Origin: Mesorhizobium sp. LHD-90
Lineage (GTDB): Bacteria; Pseudomonadota; Alphaproteobacteria; Rhizobiales; Rhizobiaceae
Length of the DNA: 64,000 nucleotides
NCBI RefSeq assembly: GCF_030929505.1
Contig: NZ_JAVFVV010000005.1
Coordinates: forward strand, 248,001-312,000
Direction: 5' to 3'
Shown: positions 18,438-25,905 of the stretch, piece by piece
Layout: the number at the start of each line of letters is the position of its first letter
How positions within the stretch are numbered: the first letter of the stretch is position 1
Notes under the pieces: model-generated
The model's database searches: none
Told to the model about the DNA's origin: nothing
Seen by the model: only the letters and a program-made list of their open reading frames with translations
Program-made: the position numbers and the translations under genes

Positions 18438-19223
18438 CTATCGCACGCCGATGCCGGCGGTCAGCCCGCCGTCGGCCTTGTAGTCGGCGCCGGTGCAGAA
18501 GCCGGCCCTGTCCGAGCACAGGAAGGCGATCAGTTCGGCCAGTTCCTCCGGCTCGCCGATCCGTCCGATCGGATGCGCGTCGCCGAAACGCTTGAACGCC
18601 GCGGCGATGTCGGCGTCCTTGCCATCCGAAACCCGCACGGCGTTTTCGAGGATCGGCGTGCGCACCGAGCCGGGGCTGACCGAGTTCACCCGGATGCCGG
18701 AGCGGGCGTGGTCGAGCGCCATGGCGCGGGTCAGCGCGTGGATCGCGCCCTTGGTGGCCGCATAGGCGGCGACGTTCTGCTGCGAGGCGAAACCCTGCAC
18801 GGAGGAGACATTGACGATCGCGCCGCCGCCCCGCTTGACCATTTCCGGGATGCCGAAACGCCCGGTAAGATAGATCGAGCCGACATTCACCGCCATCGCC
18901 CGGTTCCAGGTGTCGAACGCGGTGTCGAGCACTGTGCCGTAGGGATGCACCGCCGCCGAATTGACGATGATGTCCAGCCCGCCGAAGCGGCGCACACCCT
19001 GCGCCACTGCGTCCTCGACCGCCTGCGGAACCGACACGTCGGTTTCCAGCACCAGGGCGGCGTACCCGGCTCGCTCGAAATCCGCCTGCATGGCAGCGTT
19101 CGCCTTGCGGTCGATGCCGCAGGCGACGATGTTTGCGCCTGCGCTTGCCAAGCGCTTCGCCGTCGCCAGCCCGATGCCGGTCGTTCCGGTGATCAGCGCA
19201 ACCTTGCCGTCGAATTCACTCAT
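18438..19223 (-). CDS. short-chain dehydrogenase/reductase (classical SDR)
   Basis: A 261-residue Rossmann-fold oxidoreductase. The nucleotide site is TGTTGIG (the glycine motif with a Thr variant), the NSAA motif follows, the catalytic serine is in VNVSSVQG and the YAATK motif holds the catalytic Tyr and Lys. The ATG at 19223 has AGGGGAA upstream. The substrate is unknown. It is the first gene of the minus-strand trio; the 132-base gap to the next gene may hold a separate promoter. Confidence 0.88.
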   Translation of the reverse strand: MSEFDGKVALITGTTGIGLATAKRLASAGANIVACGIDRKANAAMQADFERAGYAALVLETDVSVPQAVEDAVAQGVRRFGGLDIIVNSAAVHPYGTVLDTAFDTWNRAMAVNVGSIYLTGRFGIPEMVKRGGGAIVNVSSVQGFASQQNVAAYAATKGAIHALTRAMALDHARSGIRVNSVSPGSVRTPILENAVRVSDGKDADIAAAFKRFGDAHPIGRIGEPEELAELIAFLCSDRAGFCTGADYKADGGLTAGIGVR

Positions 19224-19869
19224 GCTTTTTCCCCTGCGTGGAGCGCGTTTCTCTAGCATATCGGCCGTCGCCGTCATCTCCCAGCATTGCTGAGAGGCTC
19301 GGAGCGGGGTTTACCGCCTGCTGGCGAATCCGGCCCGTTCCGGCTGGCGCTCACGACATCGTGACGCCTCGAGCCAGGCTTCCGGTCGCTGCGCCGTCGT
19401 TGGGATTGTTTTCGGAACGGCTTTCTGAGGTCGCGGTAGAAACCGTCAAATGGGACTACGGAGCGACAACGGCCACGGGAAGCTCCGTGACCAGACCTCT
19501 GTTTCGGCCTTCCAGGCTGAATCCGGTCCAAGCTGCTGGAATCATGAGTTCTCCATGTCCTCGGCGCCTGCTTGGCTCGTCATTGCCGCACGGCCCGGCT
19601 TGCGGCTTCGGTCGCTGGTCTTGTTCCTCCAGGAAGCGGGAATCGCAGACCTGACGGGTACTTCCGCAGCATCCGCGCAAGCAATTTCGGCGCGAAACCG
19701 TCGCGCGGCCAATGCGTTGCTGGAACATCGCGGCATTTGCCCGGGGGTTGTGCCAGCGTGTTTGCTGTGACAGGAACAGAAGCCGTGCCACATTTTGTAC
19801 TCAATTTGTCCGCCAATAGCCTCTTCTTGATGCAGGAAGGGACGCCCGCACATGAGGGAGCCGCTTGAA
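19224..19869. other. 646-base intergenic region between the SDR gene and chvI
   Basis: Short frames on both strands here lack ribosome sites and any protein family resemblance, so I treat it as non-coding. It contains small perfect hairpins (GCGCGA-AACCG-TCGCGC at 19690-19706 and one around CACGG/CCGTG near 19477-19492). The last 120 bases, less GC-rich than the surroundings, should hold the chvI promoter. It may include remains of a lost gene. Confidence 0.45.
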
Positions 19870-20571
19870 ATGGCAACGATCGCGCTTGTCGACGACGACC
19901 GCAACATCCTGACCTCGGTGTCGATCGCACTGGAGTCCGAAGGCTACCGTGTCGAGACCTACACCGATGGAGCGTCCGCGCTCGAGGGATTCGCGGCCCG
20001 GCCGCCGAACCTCGCCATCCTCGATATCAAGATGCCGCGCATGGACGGCATGGAATTGCTGCGCCGCTTGCGCCAGAAGACCGACCTGCCGGTGATCTTC
20101 CTGACCTCCAAGGACGACGAGATCGACGAACTGTTCGGCCTCAAGATGGGTGCCGACGATTTCATCCGCAAACCGTTCTCGCAGCGGCTTCTCGTCGAGC
20201 GCGTGCGCGCCGTGCTGCGCCGCGCCAGCGCCCGCGACGCCGCCGCCAAGGCCCCGAGCCAGCAGGCGAAATCGCTGGAGCGCGGCCAGCTTGTCATGGA
20301 CCAGGAGCGCCACACCTGCACCTGGAAGGGCGAGCCGGTGACGCTTACCGTCACCGAATTCCTGATCCTGCATTCGCTGGCCCAGCGCCCCGGCGTCGTC
20401 AAGAGCCGTGACGCGCTGATGGATTCAGCCTATGATGAGCAGGTATATGTCGATGATCGCACCATCGACAGCCACATCAAGCGGCTTCGCAAGAAGTTCA
20501 AGGCTGTTGATGACGACTTCGAGATGATCGAGACGCTCTACGGCGTGGGCTACCGCTTCCGCGAGGCCTGA
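19870..20571 (+). CDS. chvI: two-component response regulator ChvI
   Basis: A 233-residue OmpR/PhoB-type regulator. The phosphoacceptor is Asp52 in [13 protein letters not shown]; the acidic pair VDDD and the KPF lysine complete the receiver, and a winged-helix domain ends in [10 protein letters not shown]. ChvG-ChvI is the acid- and envelope-stress system needed for host interaction in rhizobia, Agrobacterium and Brucella (BvrR). The ATG at 19870 gives the conserved [14 protein letters not shown] with GAGGGAG upstream; an earlier in-frame ATG at 19852 is less likely. chvG follows after 20 bases. Confidence 0.96.
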   Translation: MATIALVDDDRNILTSVSIALESEGYRVETYTDGASALEGFAARPPNLAILDIKMPRMDGMELLRRLRQKTDLPVIFLTSKDDEIDELFGLKMGADDFIRKPFSQRLLVERVRAVLRRASARDAAAKAPSQQAKSLERGQLVMDQERHTCTWKGEPVTLTVTEFLILHSLAQRPGVVKSRDALMDSAYDEQVYVDDRTIDSHIKRLRKKFKAVDDDFEMIETLYGVGYRFREA

Positions 20572-20591
20572 GCCGGCGGGACCGGAGCAGG

Positions 20592-22376
20592 ATGGCGATA
20601 GACTTGCAGCTTGAAAAACCGGCGGCCGCTGTGAAGCGGCCGCGCGGTTTTTTTGGCCGTGCGCTGGGCGTGGTCACCGTGCCGCTGCGCCGGTTTCTCG
20701 GCCACCACGTCTTCTCCAGCCTGACGCGCCGCATCCTGTTCCTCAACCTGGCCGGCCTGGCCGTGCTCGTCGCCGGCATCCTCTACCTGAACACGTTTCG
20801 CGACGGGCTGATCGACGCCCGCGTCGAAAGCCTGATGACGCAGGGCGAGATCATCGCCGGCGCCATCGCTTCGTCGGCCACGGTCGAGACCGACTCCATC
20901 TCGATCGATCCGGAAAAGCTGCTGGAAATGCAGGCGGGCGAGAGCATCGGGCCGGGCACCGACCAGCTCGACAATCTCGACTTCCCGATCAATCCCGAGC
21001 GCGTCGCGCCGCTGTTGAAGCGGCTGATCTCGCCGACGCGTACCCGCGCCCGCATATACGACCGCGACGCCAACCTGCTGCTCGACTCGCGCCACCTCTA
21101 TTCGCGCGGCCAGATCCTCCGCTACGATCTGCCTCCGGTCGACGTCGAGGAGCCGGACGTCTTCGACCGCATCGAGAAGTTCGTCTTCGACCTGTTCCGC
21201 AACACCGAGCTGCCGATCTATCGCGAGCAGCCGGGCGGCAACGGCGCGGCTTTCCCCGAGGTCATGAATGCCCTCACCGGCAGTCCGTCCACGGTGGTGC
21301 GCGTCAGCGAGAAGGGTGAGGAGATCGTTTCGGTGGCGGTGCCGATCCAGCGTTTCCGCGCCGTGCTCGGGGTGCTGATGTTGTCGACGGAGGGCGGCGA
21401 CATCGACAAGATCGTCGCGGCCGAACGCAAGGCGATCCTGCGCGTCTTCGGCGTCGCCGCGCTGGTCATGGCGATCCTCTCCATGCTGCTCGCCTCCACC
21501 ATCGCCAACCCCCTGCGAAGGTTGTCGGCAGCGGCGGTTCGGGTGCGGCGCGGCGTCAAGAGCCGCGAGGAAATCCCGGACTTCTCCGACCGCCAGGACG
21601 AGATCGGCAATCTTTCGGTCGCGGTGCGCGGCATGACCAATGCGCTCTACGCTCGCATCGAGGCGATCGAGAGTTTCGCCGCCGACGTGGCGCACGAGTT
21701 GAAGAACCCGCTGACCTCGCTGCGCAGCGCCGTCGAGACCTTGCCGATCGCCAAGAACGAGGCGTCGCGCGGCCGGCTGATGGAGATCATCCAGCATGAC
21801 GTGCGCCGGCTCGACCGGCTGATCTCCGACATTTCCGACGCTTCGCGCCTCGACGCCGAACTCGCCCGCGAGGATGCCAGCACCGTCGATCTCAAGAAGC
21901 TGATCGCCGAGCTCGTTTCGGTGGCGCAGGAGGGGACGCGCCACAAGCGCAAGGTGACCATCGAGTTCAAGCCGGCCCGGCTGCCTCAAGGCGTCAAGGG
22001 CTATTTCGTCACCGGCCACGACCTGCGCCTCGGCCAAGTCATCACCAATCTGGTCGAGAATGCCCGCTCCTTCGTGCCGGAGGAGCGCGGCCATATCGTC
22101 GTCGGCCTGTCGCGCGCCGGAAAGTTCGTGGTTGTCACCGTCGAGGACAACGGCCCCGGCATCCGCCCTGACGCCATCGACCGCATCTTCGAGCGCTTTT
22201 ACACCGACCGCCCGTCCAGCGAGGCGTTTGGGCAAAATTCCGGGCTCGGCCTGTCGATCAGCCGCCAGATCGCCGAGGCGCATGGCGGCCGCCTGACCGC
22301 GGAAAACATTCCTGGTACAAAACCCGGCGAGGTTCGGGGCGCGCGTTTTGTCATGTCGCTGCCGGCGGAAGGATAG
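20592..22376 (+). CDS. chvG: sensor histidine kinase ChvG
   Basis: A 594-residue membrane kinase partnering ChvI. One membrane span is at about residues 48-67, a large periplasmic domain follows, and a second span (VFGVAALVMAILSMLLAST) precedes a HAMP domain. The H-box is FAADVAHELKNPLTSL and the ATPase boxes are NLVENARSF, DNGPGIRP and GLGLSIS. In relatives the periplasmic inhibitor ExoR acts on this protein; no ExoR is in the window. The gene is directly downstream of chvI on the same strand. Confidence 0.95.
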   Translation: MAIDLQLEKPAAAVKRPRGFFGRALGVVTVPLRRFLGHHVFSSLTRRILFLNLAGLAVLVAGILYLNTFRDGLIDARVESLMTQGEIIAGAIASSATVETDSISIDPEKLLEMQAGESIGPGTDQLDNLDFPINPERVAPLLKRLISPTRTRARIYDRDANLLLDSRHLYSRGQILRYDLPPVDVEEPDVFDRIEKFVFDLFRNTELPIYREQPGGNGAAFPEVMNALTGSPSTVVRVSEKGEEIVSVAVPIQRFRAVLGVLMLSTEGGDIDKIVAAERKAILRVFGVAALVMAILSMLLASTIANPLRRLSAAAVRVRRGVKSREEIPDFSDRQDEIGNLSVAVRGMTNALYARIEAIESFAADVAHELKNPLTSLRSAVETLPIAKNEASRGRLMEIIQHDVRRLDRLISDISDASRLDAELAREDASTVDLKKLIAELVSVAQEGTRHKRKVTIEFKPARLPQGVKGYFVTGHDLRLGQVITNLVENARSFVPEERGHIVVGLSRAGKFVVVTVEDNGPGIRPDAIDRIFERFYTDRPSSEAFGQNSGLGLSISRQIAEAHGGRLTAENIPGTKPGEVRGARFVMSLPAEG

Positions 22377-22380
22377 TGGT

Positions 22381-22641
22381 TGCGTCCTTCGAGGCTCGCC
22401 CATGAGGGTCTGGCGTCAAGGATTCCGTCGCCGTGCGGGCTCGCACCTCAGGATGAGGAAGGGCGTGCCGGCATCGCTGACCGCCGGCGACAACACAAGA
22501 CGCGCATGCCGTCTTCAATGGACGGGCCTGCGATTTTGGAGATTGGCGATACAGGCACAACCATCCTCATCCTGAGGTGCGAGCCCGCATGGCGGCGACC
22601 GAATGACAAAACATTTCGGCGGGCGAGCCTCGAAGGACGCA
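22381..22641. repeat. 261-bp foldback element upstream of hprK (RIME/MITE-like)
   Basis: Two nested perfect inverted repeats: outer arms of 21 bp at 22381-22401 and 22621-22641 (starting TGCGTCCTTCGAGGCTCGCC) and inner arms of 25 bp at 22435-22459 and 22564-22588 (core GCACCTCAGGATGAGG). The motifs TCCTTCGAGG and CTCAGGATGAGG are familiar from intergenic mosaic repeats of Rhizobiaceae and their relatives. It begins 4 bases after the chvG stop and ends 19 bases before hprK. It has no coding capacity. Confidence 0.88.
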
Positions 22642-22660
22642 CCCCGATACTGTCGATGCC

Positions 22661-23125
22661 ATGACTGGCCCGACGAGCAAACCTCCTCCAAACCTCCACG
22701 CGACCGTGATCGTCATCGGTGACCGGGGCATCCTCATCCGCGGCGCCTCGGGGTCGGGCAAGACGACGCTGGCGCTGGCGCTGCTTGCCGCCGGCCGCGC
22801 CGCGGGCCGCAACGCCGCGTTGCTGGCCGACGATCAGGTGCTGCTTACTGCCCGTGGGGACCGGCTGGTGTGTCTCGCGCCAAGAACCATCGCCGGGCTG
22901 GTGGAGGTGCGCGGACTGACGCCGCTGCCGATCGCCCATGAAGGCGCGGCGGTGGTCGATCTGGTCGTCACGCTCGTCGAAGCAGGTGACGCACCGCGAT
23001 ACGACGAGGGGCGACGTGCCGAGATTGCGGGGTGCGAGCTGCCGGAACTCCTGCTTGCGGCGCACAATCTTCCCGCAGCGCTGCCGGCCGTTCTAGCGCG
23101 GCTGTCGCTTCCTCCTTTTGGCTGA
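22661..23125 (+). CDS. hprK: HPr kinase/phosphorylase, short alphaproteobacterial form
   Basis: A 154-residue protein corresponding only to the C-terminal catalytic domain of Firmicutes HprK. The P-loop GASGSGKTT is at residues 28-36, and ADDQVLL matches the catalytic Asp region. The N-terminal HPr-binding domain is absent, as is normal in alphaproteobacteria. It phosphorylates a serine of HPr; its partner genes follow (EIIA at 23457, HPr at 23855). It is bracketed by two long foldback repeats, one ending just before its start and one overlapping its stop codon. Confidence 0.94.
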   Translation: MTGPTSKPPPNLHATVIVIGDRGILIRGASGSGKTTLALALLAAGRAAGRNAALLADDQVLLTARGDRLVCLAPRTIAGLVEVRGLTPLPIAHEGAAVVDLVVTLVEAGDAPRYDEGRRAEIAGCELPELLLAAHNLPAALPAVLARLSLPPFG

Positions 23126-23284
23126 AGCATGTCGCGCCTTATCTGCCCCATCGTGTCAGGCCGGTTTGGGCCAAATCCATCGGACTTCGTCTTGTCCGGG
23201 CCACCAGCCCGGCCCGCGACGAAGTCCTCGACCTTGGCCCAAACCGTCACCGGCAGAATGGAGCAGATAAGGCGCGACATGCTT
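23125..23284. repeat. 160-bp long-hairpin element overlapping the hprK stop
   Basis: Nested perfect arms: 22 bp at 23125-23146 and 23263-23284 (starting AAGCATGTCGCGCC), then GGTTTGGGCCAA (23163-23174) with TTGGCCCAAACC (23234-23245), then GGACTTCGTC (23182-23191) with GACGAAGTCC (23218-23227). The whole unit can fold into one long hairpin. It starts at the last base of the hprK stop codon. No T tract follows, so it is not a classic terminator. The sequence differs from the element upstream of hprK. Confidence 0.85.
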
Positions 23285-23456
23285 TCAACGTCGCAGTTGC
23301 CGCTAGGGAGTGCGGCAAAATGGCATACCGCAGTGCACTTTTGGGCTTGTCAACGGTTCCTTGCTGGAGAAGATGGCGCTCCCGCCCCGGATATATGCGA
23401 GCGGCAGGAATTGTAGAGACCATGCGTGAACTGCCGATGACGGGAGTCAGGACGGA

Positions 23457-23858
23457 ATGATCGGACTCGTGCTGGTGACGCACGGTCGGTTGGCGGAGGA
23501 ATTCCGCAATGCCGTCGAGCACGTCGTCGGGGCGCAGGAAAGCTTCGAGACGGTTTCGATCGGCGCCGACGACGACATGGAGCAGCGCCGGAAGGATATT
23601 GTCGACGCCGTCGAGCGCACGAATTCCGGCGCCGGCGTCATCGTCCTGACCGACATGTTCGGCGGAACGCCGTCCAACCTGGCGATCTCGGTGATGGAGC
23701 CGGGGCGCATCGAGGTGATCGCCGGCGTGAACCTGCCGATGCTGATAAAGCTCTCCAGCGCCCGCAAGGCCGACGACATGGGCAAGGCGCTGGAATTGGC
23801 CCAGCTCGCGGGACGCAAATACATAAACGTCGCCAGCCAGATGTTGAGCGGCAAATGA
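23457..23858 (+). CDS. PTS EIIA component, mannose family (EIIA-Man-like)
   Basis: A 133-residue protein of the mannose-family IIA fold. The phosphorylation site is His9 in LVTHGRLAEEF; TDMFGGTPSNLA is the second signature. Sugar-transport EIIC/EIID partners are absent, as in other alphaproteobacteria, where this protein acts as a regulatory phosphoacceptor in the nitrogen-PTS. It overlaps the HPr gene by 4 bases and shares regulation with hprK and the ChvGI pair upstream in conserved order. Confidence 0.93.
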   Translation: MIGLVLVTHGRLAEEFRNAVEHVVGAQESFETVSIGADDDMEQRRKDIVDAVERTNSGAGVIVLTDMFGGTPSNLAISVMEPGRIEVIAGVNLPMLIKLSSARKADDMGKALELAQLAGRKYINVASQMLSGK

Positions 23859-24154
23859 CGAGCGGAGCGGCTGTGGCCGGAGGACCGATCAGCCGCGAAC
23901 TCCTTATCGTCAACCAGCGCGGCCTTCATGCCCGCGCTTCCGCCAAATTCGTACAGCTTGCCGCCGGGTTTCATGCGACCATCGAGGTCGAAAAGGACGG
24001 CGTCACGGTCGGCGGCACCTCGATCATGGGGCTGATGATGCTGGCCGCCAGCCCCGGCTGCTGCATCCAGGTGACGGCAAGCGGCCCCGAAGCGGCCGAG
24101 GCGGTCGAGGCGCTTGCCAGGCTGGTCGCCGACAAGTTTGGCGAGGAAGCCTGA
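23855..24154 (+). CDS. ptsH: phosphocarrier protein HPr (NPr-type)
   Basis: A 99-residue HPr. His25 in QRGLHARASAK accepts phosphate from enzyme I, and Ser56 in GGTSIMGLMML is the position that HprK phosphorylates. It is slightly longer than E. coli HPr owing to an N-terminal extension of about ten residues. The ATG overlaps the EIIA stop. With HprK, EIIA and the absent PtsP it forms a regulatory phosphorelay rather than a sugar transporter. Confidence 0.94.
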   Translation: MTSGAAVAGGPISRELLIVNQRGLHARASAKFVQLAAGFHATIEVEKDGVTVGGTSIMGLMMLAASPGCCIQVTASGPEAAEAVEALARLVADKFGEEA

Positions 24155-24188
24155 CGCCGCGCGTCGACATGCCCTAGACACATATCCG

Positions 24189-24206
24189 TATAAAGATTTC
24201 TTTATA
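24189..24206. promoter_or_regulatory. SahR-type operator palindrome upstream of ahcY
   Basis: A perfect palindrome TATAAAGA-TT-TCTTTATA lies about 96 bases before the ahcY start in otherwise GC-rich DNA. ArsR-family regulators of the methionine and SAH cycle (SahR) are known to control ahcY in proteobacteria and bind AT-rich palindromes of this kind. Assignment to SahR is inference from the position and symmetry. Confidence 0.6.
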
Positions 24207-24301
24207 TCCCATTGTCGCCCTGTCGGCTTTCTGGTAGTCAGGCGCCCCATCAGGCCCATTTCGGCACCCTGCCCGGGCCATTTCTGACCGGAGCGCTGAT
24301 T

Positions 24302-25702
24302 ATGGCGGACAACAAGGACTACAAGGTCGCCGACCTTGCTCTCGCGGACTGGGGCCGCAAGGAACTCGAGATCGCGGAAACCGAGATGCCTGGCCTGATG
24401 GCCGCGCGCGAGGAATTCGGTGAAGCCAAGCCGCTCAAGGGCGCGCGCATCACCGGTTCGCTGCACATGACCATCCAGACCGCCGTGCTGATCGAGACGC
24501 TGAAGGCGCTCGGCGCCGACATCCGCTGGGCCTCCTGCAACATCTTCTCGACCCAGGACCACGCCGCCGCGGCAATCGCCGCCGCCGGCATCCCGGTCTT
24601 CGCCGTCAAGGGCGAGTCGCTGGAAGACTATTGGGACTACACCGACAAGATCTTCCAGTGGGCCGATGGCGGCCTCACCAACATGATCCTCGACGACGGC
24701 GGCGACGCCACCATGTACATCCTGGTCGGCGCCCGCGCCGAGGCGGGAGAGGACGTGCTCTCCAATCCGCAGAGCGAGGAGGAGGAATATTTCGTCGCCC
24801 AGATCAAGAAGCGCCTGAAGGCCTCTCCGGGCTTCTTCACCAAGCAGCGCGAGGCGATCCGCGGCGTCACGGAGGAAACCACCACCGGTGTCAACCGCCT
24901 CTACCAGTTGCAGAAGAAGGGCCTGCTGCCCTTCCCGGCGATCAACGTCAACGACTCGGTCACCAAGTCGAAGTTCGACAACAAATATGGCTGCAAGGAA
25001 TCGCTGGTCGACGGCATCCGCCGCGGCACCGACGTGATGATGGCCGGCAAGGTGGCGATCGTCGCCGGCTATGGCGACGTCGGCAAGGGCTCGGCCGCCT
25101 CGCTGAAGGGCGCCGGCGCCCGCGTCAAGGTCACAGAGGCCGATCCGATCTGCGCGCTGCAGGCCGCGATGGACGGCTACGAGGTCGTCACCATGGACGA
25201 CGCGATCTCGACCGCCGACATCGTGATCACCGCGACCGGCAACAAGGACGTGCTGACGCTCGACCACATGCGCAAGCTGAAGGACATGGCGATCGTCGGC
25301 AACATCGGCCACTTCGACAACGAGATCCAGGTCGCGTCGCTGCGCAACCTGAAGTGGACCAACGTGAAGCCGCAGGTCGACATGATCTCCTTCCCGGACG
25401 GCAAGCGCATGATCCTGCTGTCGGAAGGCCGCCTGCTCAATCTCGGCAACGCCACCGGCCATCCGAGCTTCGTCATGTCGGCCTCCTTCACCAACCAGGT
25501 GCTGGCGCAGATGGAATTGTGGACCAAGCCCGGTCAGTATGAGAACAAGGTCTATGTGCTGCCCAAACACCTCGACGAGAAGGTCGCTCGGTTGCACCTC
25601 GAAAAGCTGGGCGCCACGCTGACGGAACTCAGCGGCGAGCAGGCCGCCTATATCGGCGTGACGCCACAGGGACCGTTCAAGCCCGAACACTACAGATACT
25701 GA
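24302..25702 (+). CDS. ahcY: adenosylhomocysteinase (S-adenosylhomocysteine hydrolase)
   Basis: A 466-residue NAD-dependent enzyme that splits SAH into adenosine and homocysteine, relieving product inhibition of methyltransferases. Motifs include the substrate region [15 protein letters not shown], the NAD-binding [10 protein letters not shown] and the C-terminal KPEHYRY. The ATG at 24302 gives [21 protein letters not shown], the usual start; the frame extends upstream but crosses the operator region. A strong terminator follows its stop. Confidence 0.98.
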   Translation: MADNKDYKVADLALADWGRKELEIAETEMPGLMAAREEFGEAKPLKGARITGSLHMTIQTAVLIETLKALGADIRWASCNIFSTQDHAAAAIAAAGIPVFAVKGESLEDYWDYTDKIFQWADGGLTNMILDDGGDATMYILVGARAEAGEDVLSNPQSEEEEYFVAQIKKRLKASPGFFTKQREAIRGVTEETTTGVNRLYQLQKKGLLPFPAINVNDSVTKSKFDNKYGCKESLVDGIRRGTDVMMAGKVAIVAGYGDVGKGSAASLKGAGARVKVTEADPICALQAAMDGYEVVTMDDAISTADIVITATGNKDVLTLDHMRKLKDMAIVGNIGHFDNEIQVASLRNLKWTNVKPQVDMISFPDGKRMILLSEGRLLNLGNATGHPSFVMSASFTNQVLAQMELWTKPGQYENKVYVLPKHLDEKVARLHLEKLGATLTELSGEQAAYIGVTPQGPFKPEHYRY

Positions 25703-25731
25703 TCTTTCGTTAACCAATACACAATATATTG

Positions 25732-25767
25732 AGCCGGGCGGATTGACTTCCGTCCGGCTTTGTTTTT
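25732..25767 (+). terminator. rho-independent terminator after ahcY
   Basis: An 11-bp stem AGCCGGGCGGA / TCCGTCCGGCT (one G-U pair) with a 6-base loop (25743-25748) runs into TTTGTTTTT. It separates ahcY from the DivL gene. Confidence 0.85.
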
Positions 25768-25905
25768 GGCGCGCAATCTTCTTCACGGCGAATCGCCGAG
25801 CTTGTATGGTGGACATGATTCGCGACGCTTACGGCCGTTTCGGCCGTCGAACCGAGAGGCGGGTTCGCGGCGGCTTTGCATTCGGGCGGCGGAGAGGAAC
25901 AGGAA

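Noticed and set aside
19238-19654. 138-codon frame between the SDR gene and chvI
   Set aside because: No ribosome site, no recognisable domain, and overlapping frames of equal length exist on the other strand.
23447-25816. Minus-strand frame of 789 codons across EIIA, HPr and ahcY
   Set aside because: It opposes three well-identified genes and has the compositional bias of a shadow frame.
25817-25821. GANTC (CcrM) site upstream of the DivL gene
   Set aside because: A single five-base degenerate site is expected by chance and carries no weight alone.
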